Shown: in pieces, positions 16,964 to 25,273 of the stretch | Layout: each line of letters begins with the position of its first letter | How positions within the stretch are numbered: position 1 is the first letter of the stretch | Source: JAHFUI01 sp041485905 | GTDB lineage: Bacteria > Acidobacteriota > Vicinamibacteria > Vicinamibacterales > CAVVIG01 | Assembly (NCBI GenBank): GCA_041485905.1 | Contig: JBGPKK010000018.1 | Span: 1-46,642 of the forward strand | Length of the DNA: 46,642 bases | Direction of reading: 5' to 3' | The notes under the pieces: generated by a model | The model's input: only the letters and a program-made list of their open reading frames with translations | Databases searched by the model: none | What the model was told of the DNA's origin: nothing | Translations under genes and position numbers: made by a program

Positions 16964-17014
16964 GGCCGGGACGGGCGGTTCATCTCCTGCCCGCGGCTGT
17001 TTCAAGGAGCACCT

Positions 17015-18142
17015 GTGAAAGCTTCTCGCGTGTTCGTGGTTGTCGTCTGTCTCGCCGCGGCCGCGGCCGCGTGCGGAAAGAGCACGACGCCCTTGAGTCC
17101 GGGGCCGGCCACGCCGACCCTGCCCGCGCCGGCGGCGTCGTCGCCGGGCGACCAGGCGCAGCTCCTGTCCCTTCGCCCCACGCTCACCGTCGGGAACAGC
17201 ACGTCGGGCACTGGCGCGCGCACCTACGAGTTCCAGGTGTCGGATAAGAGCGATTTCTCAACCACGTCTTCGTCCGGATCGTTTCCCGTGCTCGCGCATC
17301 AAACGGGCGTCGCGGAAGGTACCGGCACGACGTCGTACACACCGGACTTCGACATGCAGCCGGCGACACGGCTGTACTGGCGCGCGCGCGTGAGGGCGGG
17401 GCTGGAGATGTCGGATTGGACGGCCACCCGCAGTTTCAGCACCGCCATCGTCGGCTACAACCGCCCGGGCGAGCTGTACGATCCGCTCGTCTACGGGAAC
17501 ACGATCGGCACGATGGTCGGATCGACGACGTTCGTCAGCGGCCAGGGAATCCGACTGAACGACGGCAACGCCTACGTGCGCTACCAGCTTGCGGTCCCGC
17601 TCTCGGCCGGCGAGTTCTCGCTCGAAGTCGCCGGGCTCCATCCAAACGGTCCCGGCGCCAAGCTGAAGTTGTTCTCGATGTCAGATTCCACGGCCAGTGT
17701 GTACGACAGCCCGTGGCTGTTCACGGTGCAGTACCGCGGGATCAACGGCAACCCGGACAACTGCATTGCCTGGAAGATGCGACTCGCCGATCCGGCCTTC
17801 CAGCTCGAGCCCGACGGCATCGATCGCGGCAACGCCATCATGAACCTTGACCCGTCGCACTTCTATTTCTTCCGCGCGATGTGGAGCAACGGTTTCCGGA
17901 TGATCATTCAGAACTCGGTCGGCGCGGGCACCTTCTACGACCTCGAGTACAGGTCAACGGACTATTTCGACAATCGGCTGTTCCTGTACCAGCCGACGCC
18001 CCATTTCGCCTATCTCGGCGCGAACAACCAGCGTGAAGGTCCCGAAGACGGCACCTTCCCCGGGGAGATTGTCCGCAACGTGTTCATCGGCAACAAGGCG
18101 CGGCCGACGTCGCTTGGCAGCGCCCTGCGGCTGCCCGACTAG
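17015..18142 (+). CDS. Lipoprotein, type A, module 1
   Basis: 375 residues. The signal peptide ends in AAAC with Cys20 as the lipidation site, followed by a Ser/Thr/Pro linker. Residues about 40-145 form a fibronectin-type-III-like domain (SLRPTLTVGNS...YEFQVSD...LYWRARVRAG). The C-terminal half (about 150-370) looks like a concanavalin/LamG-type beta-sandwich: NTIGTMVGSTTFVSGQGI, then HFYFFRAMWSNGFRMIIQN near the end. The same plan occurs in the product of 31968-33020. GTG 17015 has a strong AAGGAG 5 bases upstream. Likely an outer-membrane-anchored glycan- or surface-binding protein; ligand unknown. Confidence 0.75.
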   Translation: MKASRVFVVVVCLAAAAAACGKSTTPLSPGPATPTLPAPAASSPGDQAQLLSLRPTLTVGNSTSGTGARTYEFQVSDKSDFSTTSSSGSFPVLAHQTGVAEGTGTTSYTPDFDMQPATRLYWRARVRAGLEMSDWTATRSFSTAIVGYNRPGELYDPLVYGNTIGTMVGSTTFVSGQGIRLNDGNAYVRYQLAVPLSAGEFSLEVAGLHPNGPGAKLKLFSMSDSTASVYDSPWLFTVQYRGINGNPDNCIAWKMRLADPAFQLEPDGIDRGNAIMNLDPSHFYFFRAMWSNGFRMIIQNSVGAGTFYDLEYRSTDYFDNRLFLYQPTPHFAYLGANNQREGPEDGTFPGEIVRNVFIGNKARPTSLGSALRLPD

Positions 18143-18167
18143 CATCGCGTCCCGAAGGAGTCATGGC

Positions 18168-18983
18168 ATGAAGCGGAATACTTTTGGGATCGCCTTGGCG
18201 GCTGCGCTGATCGCGCTGACGCTGGCGTGCACGTCGAACACCGCGACGCCGGTCGCGCCATCAACCAAGTCCACGAGCGTGAATGCTGCGGTAGGCCTGG
18301 GGCCTGGTGACACGTCGCTCAAGGCGAGCGCCCCGGTCGCGAATTCACCCATCAACGTGACCGTCTCGAGCCTCACGCCGACGCTCGTCGCCACCGGCGG
18401 CGGGGCGACGTACTCCAGTGCGCCGATGCAGTACCGATTCCGCATCATGGACGACATCGGGACGATCGCCGCGGATTCGGGTCTCCAAAGCAGCGGGGTG
18501 TGGACGCTGTCAGCGTCCCTGACGCCGACGAGCAAGTACACGTGGATCGCGCGCTCGGAGTATCAGGGACTGACGGGCCCGTGGTCCTCGGCCGTCGTTT
18601 TCACAACCCCCGTCGCGCCCGGCAAAGACTACGGCGCCTGGGAGTCGTCGTGCCAGGGGGTCGCCGATCGCCTGGCCATGGTGATCTGCGTCTGGAACTT
18701 CGTCCGGCCCACGAATTCAGTCGAGGATCTGGAGGTCGGCAAGCGCGTGGCCTGGTTGCTTCGCGGCGTGGGGGGCGGACTGCTCCTCAAGAGCAGCGGC
18801 GAGAATACGGTCCCGTGGCTGGGCTACACCTTCTCCGCGTCGCGCATCTGTTTCGCGGATGGACACATCTTCAAGATCATCGGAGACGCCGGTCCGGGCG
18901 GCAACAACTCGCCAGGCTGGGCGGATAACGATTTCGTGGACAAATCGCTTTACCTCGCCGCGATTGATCCGCGCTTGCGATAG
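18168..18983 (+). CDS. Lipoprotein, type B (AIDPR domain), module 1
   Basis: 271 residues. Lipidation at Cys21 (LTLAC), a Thr/Pro/Ser linker, one fibronectin-like domain (about 50-147), then a C-terminal domain (about 155-271) that I do not recognise: Cys162, Cys174, KRVAWLLRG (192-200), GEN (211-213), Cys228, DGHI (231-234), WADNDFVD (251-258) and AIDPR at the end. The same domain with the same Cys spacing ends the product of 33959-35077. ATG 18168 is chosen because GAAGGAG lies 7 bases upstream; ATG 18163 is out of frame. It follows the type A lipoprotein by 25 bases, so the two form one unit. Confidence 0.75.
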   Translation: MKRNTFGIALAAALIALTLACTSNTATPVAPSTKSTSVNAAVGLGPGDTSLKASAPVANSPINVTVSSLTPTLVATGGGATYSSAPMQYRFRIMDDIGTIAADSGLQSSGVWTLSASLTPTSKYTWIARSEYQGLTGPWSSAVVFTTPVAPGKDYGAWESSCQGVADRLAMVICVWNFVRPTNSVEDLEVGKRVAWLLRGVGGGLLLKSSGENTVPWLGYTFSASRICFADGHIFKIIGDAGPGGNNSPGWADNDFVDKSLYLAAIDPRLR

Positions 18984-18989
18984 AGGCTC

Positions 18990-19035
18990 AGTCTCAAGTC
19001 TGAATCTCAAGTGTGCACACGTCAGACTTGAGACT
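18990..19035. terminator. 14-bp inverted repeat between convergent genes
   Basis: Perfect arms AGTCTCAAGTCTGA (18990-19003) and its complement (19022-19035), 18-base loop. The arms are built from 7-base units (AGTCTCA, AGTCTGA) and fill the gap between the stop of the type B lipoprotein (18983) and the stop of the leftward isomerase gene (19035). A bidirectional terminator is the simplest reading, but there is no T-run, so it may also be a dispersed repeat. Confidence 0.55.
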
Positions 19036-19820
19036 TACACGAGCGAAAGCCCCACGTCCCGTACGGCGGCCCGCGCTCGATGCACGCTCTGATAGAGCCG
19101 CAGCGTCCCGTCGTATGGGCCCTCGTATTCGACCGTGAACCCTCCTCGATATCCGTAGGCGACGAGCCCTTGCAACACGGGCGTCAGGTCGACGTCGCCG
19201 ACCCCGAACTCGCAATACTCCCGGTGGTCCAGTCCCTTGAGGTGGACGTGGCCGACCACCGCGTGCACGACGTCGAGCGCGGCCATCCCGCTCACGCCGG
19301 CGCGTTCGAAATTGATGGGATCGAAATTCATGCGGATATTCGGCCGGTTGACGCGCGCCAGGATGTCCCGGCAGACCTCGGGATGGAGCGACGCGCCATC
19401 GTGGTTTTCGAAGTTGAAGACGATATCGGGATGGCGATCGGATAAACGGTGCAGGTTCTCGCAGACCGTGCCGAAGTGACTCGGCGTGTAATCTTCGTGC
19501 CTCAGACGGCCGAAGAACAGCCGAAGCTGGCCGGCGCCCAGGACGCGCGCAATGGCGACCTGGCGTGCGACCGACCGGTCGGTATCGTCACTCTGAGGCG
19601 CACGATGAAAGAAATCGCACCATCCCCCTGACACGACCCAGACTCGCTGCCCCCGATCGCCGATCGCCTCCGCGATTGATTCCACCGCCACGCCGCCTTC
19701 GAGAATGTGGTGCAGGTTCAGGTCGAGATCGCGCAAATCGAGCCGCGAGAAGATCTCCAGCGTCGGCAACAGCGGCTCCCGCTTGTGCGAGGTGGTCGAG
19801 GTGAGGACGCGAGGAGGCAT
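19035..19820 (-). CDS. TIM-barrel sugar isomerase/epimerase
   Basis: 261 residues of the xylose-isomerase-like TIM-barrel (AP endonuclease 2) superfamily. Metal-site segments are visible: IVFNFENHDGASLH (Glu and His), NIRMNFDPINFERAG (Asp), HVHLKGLDH (His pair) and FTVEYEGPYDG (Glu). ATG 19820 shares one base with the stop of the upstream mutase-like gene; the frame upstream of it only reads through that gene. It is the last gene of the leftward glycan operon. Members isomerise or epimerise keto-sugars and related compounds; the substrate here is unknown. Confidence 0.78.
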   Translation of the reverse strand: MPPRVLTSTTSHKREPLLPTLEIFSRLDLRDLDLNLHHILEGGVAVESIAEAIGDRGQRVWVVSGGWCDFFHRAPQSDDTDRSVARQVAIARVLGAGQLRLFFGRLRHEDYTPSHFGTVCENLHRLSDRHPDIVFNFENHDGASLHPEVCRDILARVNRPNIRMNFDPINFERAGVSGMAALDVVHAVVGHVHLKGLDHREYCEFGVGDVDLTPVLQGLVAYGYRGGFTVEYEGPYDGTLRLYQSVHRARAAVRDVGLSLV

Positions 19821-21112
19821 CAAACCGCCGGGAAATCGAGCGCCTTCACGTAGGCGGAATTGACCGTCTCCGGCATCCCCCAGTACTTGAACTCGGCATG
19901 CCGGCCGACGTAGCGCAGATTGGGGATTTTCTTCCCGCGGTCCACATACCCGTGGTACGTCGCGAACGCCTGTTCGGACTGCTGCGGGTACGCCTTCTCG
20001 GTGAACAGATTGTGCTCGAGCGCGTACTCGATCGTGTTCGCGGGAAACGACTTCGCGGCGCCAGGCAGGACCGGCACTTCGATCAGAATCAGCGTGTCCG
20101 GGCTCTCGTGTTTCGTGATCACTTTCATCTCGGTCACGCGCGTCTGAAACTCGCACGACGAGTAATGGAGCGACTCAGCCCCTTCTGGAAAGGCGCTGGC
20201 GAGCCCGGGAATCAGGAGCGGGATCATCATCCTCCCCGTATAGGGGAGTGTGTCCTCGCCCCAGAGCTCGTCGATGTCGATTGAGCTGAACACCGTGCGG
20301 TAGTCGGCGAAGTAGTGCTTATCGCCGCTGGCCATGAGCACATGCGGCTGTTTGTGCTCGTCTCGAATGCCGACGATGCGATCGCGGATGACAGTCGACT
20401 TTGCCACCATCGCATCCCACACGGCGTTCCAGCCGCCTTTGGGATAGACCTGGAAGCGGATGCCTTTCCCGAGCGTGTGATCCTCGAACTTGATCGGGTC
20501 GTACCCGCCGAGTCCCCGCGAGCTGCTCTGTTCACCGGTTTTCGTATACGCGTGATGAAACCGATCGGCCCAGACCATGGACGTCTCGAGCTTGTCGCCA
20601 GGAATGTTCCACATCTTCCATGTGTAGTTCGCCATGAACTTCTGGTACAGCGTCTCGCCAATCGCCTGCGTGAAGTAGTCGGCGAACGTGCACTGCCCGA
20701 GCTCGGGAAGCTGATTCGCAATCAGCTTCAGCTGGCTGTCGCGATTTGTTCCGAGCTCGCGATGGATCGTCTCGCGCTCGGGCATCTGATCGATGTCCTG
20801 GTAGTGGACCGGGTAGCGGTACTTCCGTCCATCCGCCTCGACATAGGTAAAGAGACGGCGATCGATGTGGAACAGCTCGTCCTTGGTGAGCGTCACGATC
20901 GTGTTGTTGATCGGATCGTCCTTCCCGCCGGGCCAGAACCAGATGTGCGGGCCGAATTCGTACGGGTGGCCGCTGTAATAACACGTCCGGGCCAGCCCGC
21001 CCACGCGGCTGTTCTTCTCGACGAGGGTGACCTGATAGCCCTTCTCGGTCAGGTAATAGGCGATCGACGAGCCGGCCACGCCGCCCCCCAGGACCAGGAT
21101 CTTCTTATTCAC
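19820..21112 (-). CDS. UDP-galactopyranose-mutase-like flavoprotein
   Basis: 430 residues. The FAD site is ILVLGGGVAGSSIAYYLTEKG (GxGxxG) with VTLVEKNSRVGGLARTCYYSG directly after, as in UDP-galactopyranose mutase and related FAD amine-oxidase-fold proteins. YEFGPHIWFW carries the conserved His loop of mutases. It contains FADYFTQAIGETLYQKFMANYTWKMW, the mutase-type helix-Tyr-Trp region. Mutases convert UDP-galactopyranose to the furanose form used in surface glycans. Longer and more divergent than canonical Glf, so other 6-deoxy or furanose substrates are possible. GTG start at 21112 with GGGGA upstream; one-base overlap with the isomerase gene. Confidence 0.7.
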   Translation of the reverse strand: MNKKILVLGGGVAGSSIAYYLTEKGYQVTLVEKNSRVGGLARTCYYSGHPYEFGPHIWFWPGGKDDPINNTIVTLTKDELFHIDRRLFTYVEADGRKYRYPVHYQDIDQMPERETIHRELGTNRDSQLKLIANQLPELGQCTFADYFTQAIGETLYQKFMANYTWKMWNIPGDKLETSMVWADRFHHAYTKTGEQSSSRGLGGYDPIKFEDHTLGKGIRFQVYPKGGWNAVWDAMVAKSTVIRDRIVGIRDEHKQPHVLMASGDKHYFADYRTVFSSIDIDELWGEDTLPYTGRMMIPLLIPGLASAFPEGAESLHYSSCEFQTRVTEMKVITKHESPDTLILIEVPVLPGAAKSFPANTIEYALEHNLFTEKAYPQQSEQAFATYHGYVDRGKKIPNLRYVGRHAEFKYWGMPETVNSAYVKALDFPAV

Positions 21113-21172
21113 GCTGGATGTCCCCTGGCAAAAACTGCAAACGACTCCCGACCCCTTTATTTTTGTGGTTGC

Positions 21173-21676
21173 TTAATTTGCACTGGCAATCGCGAACAGC
21201 TTCCGTCCCCCGGTCACGAACCGTCCAAACCATAGGCCCTTTGTCGTCAGGCCTATGCGCTGGTCGGCCGAGATGTCGATGAAACGGCCCGCCGACAATT
21301 GCTCGAGACGCGAGGCGATCATGGTGTTCACGCTGTATCGGCGGCCGAGCGCTTCTATCGAGAGCGCCTGTCCGGGAGCGAGCAGCAGCTCAACCAGAAT
21401 CCGCAGCGTCACCGATCGATCCGGCAGCGTCATGAAGTGAAAGAGAAAACCGCCAAGTGCCAGGTGAATCATGACGAGAAACAACCGTCCGTCACGCCCG
21501 ATCGCCTGACCGAGCAGCACCCGGTCCGACATGAAGGCCATCGGCGCAGTCAGCAGGCTGACACCGACGATGATGACGTACATGTTCGCCGAGGGCCGCA
21601 GCGCCCTGACGATCGCCACCAACACCGCCTGTAACGACAGAAACGCCACCACGGCGATGGCCAGGCTCGTCAGCAT
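21173..21676 (-). CDS. Small membrane protein with winged-helix-like tail
   Basis: 167 residues, not recognised. Three hydrophobic segments (about 5-25, 32-50, 65-85) precede a soluble tail that reads like a winged helix: SIEALGRRYSVNTMIASRLEQL, then RFIDISADQRIGLTTKG. It pairs with the adjacent gene at 21680-22201, whose product has the same plan; start and stop are 3 bases apart. A membrane-bound regulator or a scaffolding pair in glycan synthesis are both possible. Confidence 0.6.
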   Translation of the reverse strand: MLTSLAIAVVAFLSLQAVLVAIVRALRPSANMYVIIVGVSLLTAPMAFMSDRVLLGQAIGRDGRLFLVMIHLALGGFLFHFMTLPDRSVTLRILVELLLAPGQALSIEALGRRYSVNTMIASRLEQLSAGRFIDISADQRIGLTTKGLWFGRFVTGGRKLFAIASAN

Positions 21677-21679
21677 GCG

Positions 21680-22201
21680 CTACCTGATGCCTCCGCCCAT
21701 ACCGAGCGAAAAGGTCTTGAACGCGGCGAGCGTGCCCCAGGCGATGATCCGCCCTTTCCACCGCAGCCGCAGCGTGCTGTCACGCATCTCGATGTACCCG
21801 CCGTCCGCGAGTTTGGGCAGGCGTCGTGCCAGAATGCGGTCGAGGCCAGTCTGACCTTCGTACGATCGGATCAGCCGATCCACGTATCGAAGATCCTCCT
21901 CGTTGTAGAGGTCGTGCATGAGGCCGCCGGAAAACCCCCACAACAAGCTGTAAAACGAATTCCACATCGTCAGACACAGCAGCGCCTGCACGAGGAGGCC
22001 GCTGAGGAGACCGGCGGTCGCCTCCAGACTGTCGAGCGGCCAGAGGCGGAGGTAGACAGCCGCCGTGGCCACGAGCAACATCGTTGCGTATGCGAGGAAG
22101 AAGCGGCGCGGCTGCGAAGGCCGCACCAGCCGCACCGTGGCCAGCGACAGCACGAAGAAGGCGGTGGTGCCCGCCAATGGCAGGAGCAGCCGGGTCATCA
22201 T
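21680..22201 (-). CDS. Small membrane protein, partner of the previous
   Basis: 173 residues, not recognised. Three or so hydrophobic segments in the first 95 residues, then a soluble region ending RLPKLADGGYIEMRDSTLRLRWKG, parallel to RLEQLSAGRFIDISADQRIGLTTKG in its neighbour. This suggests an old duplication. ATG 22201 overlaps the stop of the upstream epimerase as ATGA, so translation is probably coupled. Confidence 0.6.
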   Translation of the reverse strand: MMTRLLLPLAGTTAFFVLSLATVRLVRPSQPRRFFLAYATMLLVATAAVYLRLWPLDSLEATAGLLSGLLVQALLCLTMWNSFYSLLWGFSGGLMHDLYNEEDLRYVDRLIRSYEGQTGLDRILARRLPKLADGGYIEMRDSTLRLRWKGRIIAWGTLAAFKTFSLGMGGGIR

Positions 22202-23136
22202 CCGAAATTGTGCTGCTTCATCCAGTTGACGTTGTACGCGATGACCTCGTCCTTGATCCTGCCGTCGCGATAGGCGGCCGCCATCTCGCGCACCGCTGTC
22301 GCGACGTCCTTCTTCGGCCTGAACCCGGTGGCCAGCAGCCGGTCGGAGCAGATTGAATACGATCGCGGGTCGTTCGACGGCAAGACGTTGACCTGTGCGC
22401 CAACCTCTCGGGCAATGATCGCCGCGATATCACGCACCGTGATGTTTTCGAAGCCGGCGTTGTACACGCCCGCGAGACGGCGCTCGAAGGCAAACAGATA
22501 CAAGTCAACGAGATCGTCAATGTGGATGTTTGGCCGGGTCTGGTCCCCACCGAGAACCGTCATGGTGTGCGTGGTCAGCGCCTGCATGGTGAGCAGGTTG
22601 ACGACGACGTCCAGGCGCATTCGAGGCGAGTAACCGCAGACCGTCGCCGGACGGAGAATCGTGGTCGTCATCGTATCCGCGTAGCTCATCACCACGCGCT
22701 CGGCGACCATCTTGGTCTTGTTGTACTCAGAGATGGGAACCAGCTCGAGATCCTCGGTGACGCGAGGCTCCGACTTCACCCCGTACACGCTCGACGAGGA
22801 GGCGAAGATGAACTGCTTCACCCCCTGACGGGCGGCCCGATCGATCAGGCGCATCCCGGCGAGGACGTTCACCTCCCACGAGGAGTACGGGTTGAGATCG
22901 ACGGACGGATCGTTGGCGATGTTGGCGAGATGGAAGATCGTGTCGAACGACGACAGGTCGAACTCGTCGATCGTTCTGATATCCGCGGCCCGGACGGTCA
23001 GCCGCGGACTGGGCGTCAGGTGATTCCCGAACCACTGGGTGTCGATGACGGTGACGTTGTGATCGGTCCGGTCCAGGATCGCCTGCGTGAGCTTGGTGCC
23101 CACGTAGCCACAACCGCCGGTGACGAGTACGTTCAC
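22198..23136 (-). CDS. NAD-dependent sugar epimerase/dehydratase
   Basis: 312-residue extended SDR. MNVLVTGGCGYVGTKL is the NAD site, IFHLANIANDPS the mid strand, FIFASSSSVYG the Ser/Thr site and EYNKTKMVAE the catalytic YxxxK. A DDLVDLYLFAFERR segment and a VYNAGFENITVRDIA segment match nucleotide-sugar epimerases. It lies between the SIS isomerase and the two membrane proteins, so it likely finishes a nucleotide-activated sugar made by the kinase/nucleotidyltransferase genes upstream. Substrate unknown. Confidence 0.85.
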   Translation of the reverse strand: MNVLVTGGCGYVGTKLTQAILDRTDHNVTVIDTQWFGNHLTPSPRLTVRAADIRTIDEFDLSSFDTIFHLANIANDPSVDLNPYSSWEVNVLAGMRLIDRAARQGVKQFIFASSSSVYGVKSEPRVTEDLELVPISEYNKTKMVAERVVMSYADTMTTTILRPATVCGYSPRMRLDVVVNLLTMQALTTHTMTVLGGDQTRPNIHIDDLVDLYLFAFERRLAGVYNAGFENITVRDIAAIIAREVGAQVNVLPSNDPRSYSICSDRLLATGFRPKKDVATAVREMAAAYRDGRIKDEVIAYNVNWMKQHNFG

Positions 23137-23142
23137 TGGCGC

Positions 23143-23727
23143 TTACACCGCTCCCTGGCCGTGCACGTTCAAGTACTGATCGAGCCAGTAGTGCAGCACC
23201 ATCTGATGCGCGGACTCGATCCAGCCGTAGCGGACGCTCGGCACGTGAAAATTCACATCGCCGAAGGTCCGCGACGGATTGTCGGCCGCTCTGCCCGACA
23301 GCGTCACGATCTGAAGGCGCATCTCCCGCGCGCGCTCCAGAGCGCGCAGGATGTTGGGCGAGCTGCCGGAGCTGCTGATCGTAATCAGCAGATCCCCGGC
23401 GCGGCCGAGGCGCGCGAGCGGCAAGGCGAACACTTCCTGAAACATGAGATCGTTGCCGGTGGCCGTCAGAAGCGAGGCGTCGTTGAACGCCTGGGCCCGG
23501 AGTCCGCCGGTCTTGCAGGCGTCGGCGGCGAAATGGCCCGCCATGGCGGCGCTGGCGCCGTTGCCGATGACGTAGATATTCTGCTCGCGCTCCTGCACAT
23601 CGTGGGTGATCTCGATCCAGCGGCGAAAGCCGTCCGCGGGGGTCAGCGGCCGGCCGGCGTGATCCGTGATCGCCAGATGGCTCAGGCCCGAACCGATCGC
23701 CGCGACGTAATCGTCCCAGCCTTCCAT
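23143..23727 (-). CDS. SIS-domain sugar-phosphate isomerase, GmhA-like
   Basis: 194 residues. VIGNGASAAMAGHFAADACK carries the sugar-phosphate-binding loop, and LLITISSSGSSPNILRALE the Ser-rich phosphate site of the SIS fold; both are like phosphoheptose isomerase GmhA, which converts sedoheptulose 7-phosphate to a heptose phosphate. ATG 23727 is chosen since it follows the kinase gene stop by four bases; an ATG at 23751 would overlap that gene by 20 bases. The next upstream gene is HldE-like, supporting a heptose-type pathway. A GmhB phosphatase gene is not in the window. Confidence 0.8.
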   Translation of the reverse strand: MEGWDDYVAAIGSGLSHLAITDHAGRPLTPADGFRRWIEITHDVQEREQNIYVIGNGASAAMAGHFAADACKTGGLRAQAFNDASLLTATGNDLMFQEVFALPLARLGRAGDLLITISSSGSSPNILRALERAREMRLQIVTLSGRAADNPSRTFGDVNFHVPSVRYGWIESAHQMVLHYWLDQYLNVHGQGAV

Positions 23728-23731
23728 CGGA

Positions 23732-25273
23732 TCAGATGACGATCTTGGCAATCGTCATGAACTCGTGCTCCGACACCGGCCGCTCGTTGCACCGCCGCTG
23801 CGTCATCGCGGCAGCGCCGATGCTGCCGACCAGCGCGACGAGGCTGGCGGGGAGGTGGAGGCACGCGGCCAGGCTGCTCAGGGCGAAGTAGGCGTCGCCG
23901 CACCCGATCGTGTCGACCACGCTCGTGCTCAGCGTCGGCAGCGAGAAGATATCGTCTCCCATTCTCACCATGGCGCCTTGCTTGCCGTCGGTCACCGACA
24001 ACGACCGGCAGCGCAGCAGCTGGCCCATGCGATCGAGCAGCTCGTCGAAGGCCAGATCCTTTTCGTGCAGCGAGAGCTCGGCTTCGGTGCGGTTCAGGCT
24101 GTAATAATCCGCGCCCACGTACTTGACCGGCAGGTTGTACCCGTAGTTGCTCGAGTTCACCTGCGCCATGGCCGCGACAAAGCAGCGTGTCTTTTCAGCG
24201 ATTTTCTTATTGATCGCTCGCGCGTCGAGGAGCCCGTGGCCGAAATCCGCAATGAGCACCAGGTCGTAATCGTCGAAGTCGGGGAGCTCGCGGCTGACGT
24301 CGGGAATGTCGAGCACTTTCGATTCGAAGAGCGACGATCCGCTGTCCCGATCGACGAACCTGGTCTTGACCAGTGGGCTCTTGGTCAGGTGAGTGACTGT
24401 GATGTTCGGCGGCAGGGGGTCGGGCAGCGCGTTGGTAAAGCAGTGCACGGTCTTGACGAAGCTTGCCAGGTGAAGCGCGATGATGCCGGTGGCGCCAATC
24501 TGGCGGATTCTGGCCGTTTCCTGTCCGGCCACGCACCGCGACTTCTGGGAGAGGCTCGTCACCGTGATGTCGACCCATTCGTCGACGATCGTTTCCCCCA
24601 GCAGACACACGCGCAGCGCACTCGCCCCCACGAGAAAGGCCTTCACGTCCTCGAGCTTGTAGGCGAAGTCCGAGAGATCGCGAAAGAGGATCCGCTCGTT
24701 GCGCAGCAGCGGGTTGTCTTGAACGGCTTCAGGAGACGCCAACAGAAAATGCGACAGCTTGGTCGACGAGAATGTCTCGCCGGTCGTGAACTGGATGCGT
24801 CCTCCGTAGGCCTCGACCAGGTGCTTCTCCCGGAAGATGTTCGCGGTCTTGTCGAGCACGAGGTTCGCGTACTCCGACCCTTTTATGTACACGTCCGGCT
24901 GCAGTGCTTCGATGGCCGGTACTGCGGACGGGTCGTTGACCAGGGCCACGTAGTCGACGATCTCGAGGGCCGCCACCTGCCGCATCCGGTACTCTTCGGT
25001 GAACGAGACCGATCGTTTCTTGGTAATGAACGTGTCGGCCGTGATGGTGACCACGAGCACGTCGCCCATCGAGGCGGCCTCTTCGAAGTGAAGCACGTGC
25101 CCCATGTGGACCAGGTCGAACGCACCGTGACAGAGGACGATCGTCTTGTCCCGCAGGCGCGCCCGGAGCGCCGTCAGCTCGGCGAGCGTCAGGATCTTTC
25201 GCAGTCCGGACCGCTCTCGTTTCAAGCCGGTCGTCCCGGCGGCCGCGTTCCCCGGGCGGCGCGGATCAAGCAT
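23732..25273 (-). CDS. Nucleotidyltransferase-PfkB kinase fusion, inverted HldE
   Basis: 513 residues. The N-terminal domain (about 25-170) is a cytidylyltransferase-type nucleotidyltransferase with CHGAFDLVHMGHVLHF (HxGH at 56-59) and a FITKKR segment. The C-terminal domain (about 210-513) is a PfkB sugar kinase with VVDTIGCGDAYFA (about 455-465), holding the catalytic Asp. In classical HldE the kinase is first and the nucleotidyltransferase last; here the order is reversed. It probably phosphorylates and then nucleotide-activates a heptose-like sugar. It overlaps the GT2 gene by 8 bases and is followed by the GmhA-like isomerase. Confidence 0.8.
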   Translation of the reverse strand: MLDPRRPGNAAAGTTGLKRERSGLRKILTLAELTALRARLRDKTIVLCHGAFDLVHMGHVLHFEEAASMGDVLVVTITADTFITKKRSVSFTEEYRMRQVAALEIVDYVALVNDPSAVPAIEALQPDVYIKGSEYANLVLDKTANIFREKHLVEAYGGRIQFTTGETFSSTKLSHFLLASPEAVQDNPLLRNERILFRDLSDFAYKLEDVKAFLVGASALRVCLLGETIVDEWVDITVTSLSQKSRCVAGQETARIRQIGATGIIALHLASFVKTVHCFTNALPDPLPPNITVTHLTKSPLVKTRFVDRDSGSSLFESKVLDIPDVSRELPDFDDYDLVLIADFGHGLLDARAINKKIAEKTRCFVAAMAQVNSSNYGYNLPVKYVGADYYSLNRTEAELSLHEKDLAFDELLDRMGQLLRCRSLSVTDGKQGAMVRMGDDIFSLPTLSTSVVDTIGCGDAYFALSSLAACLHLPASLVALVGSIGAAAMTQRRCNERPVSEHEFMTIAKIVI

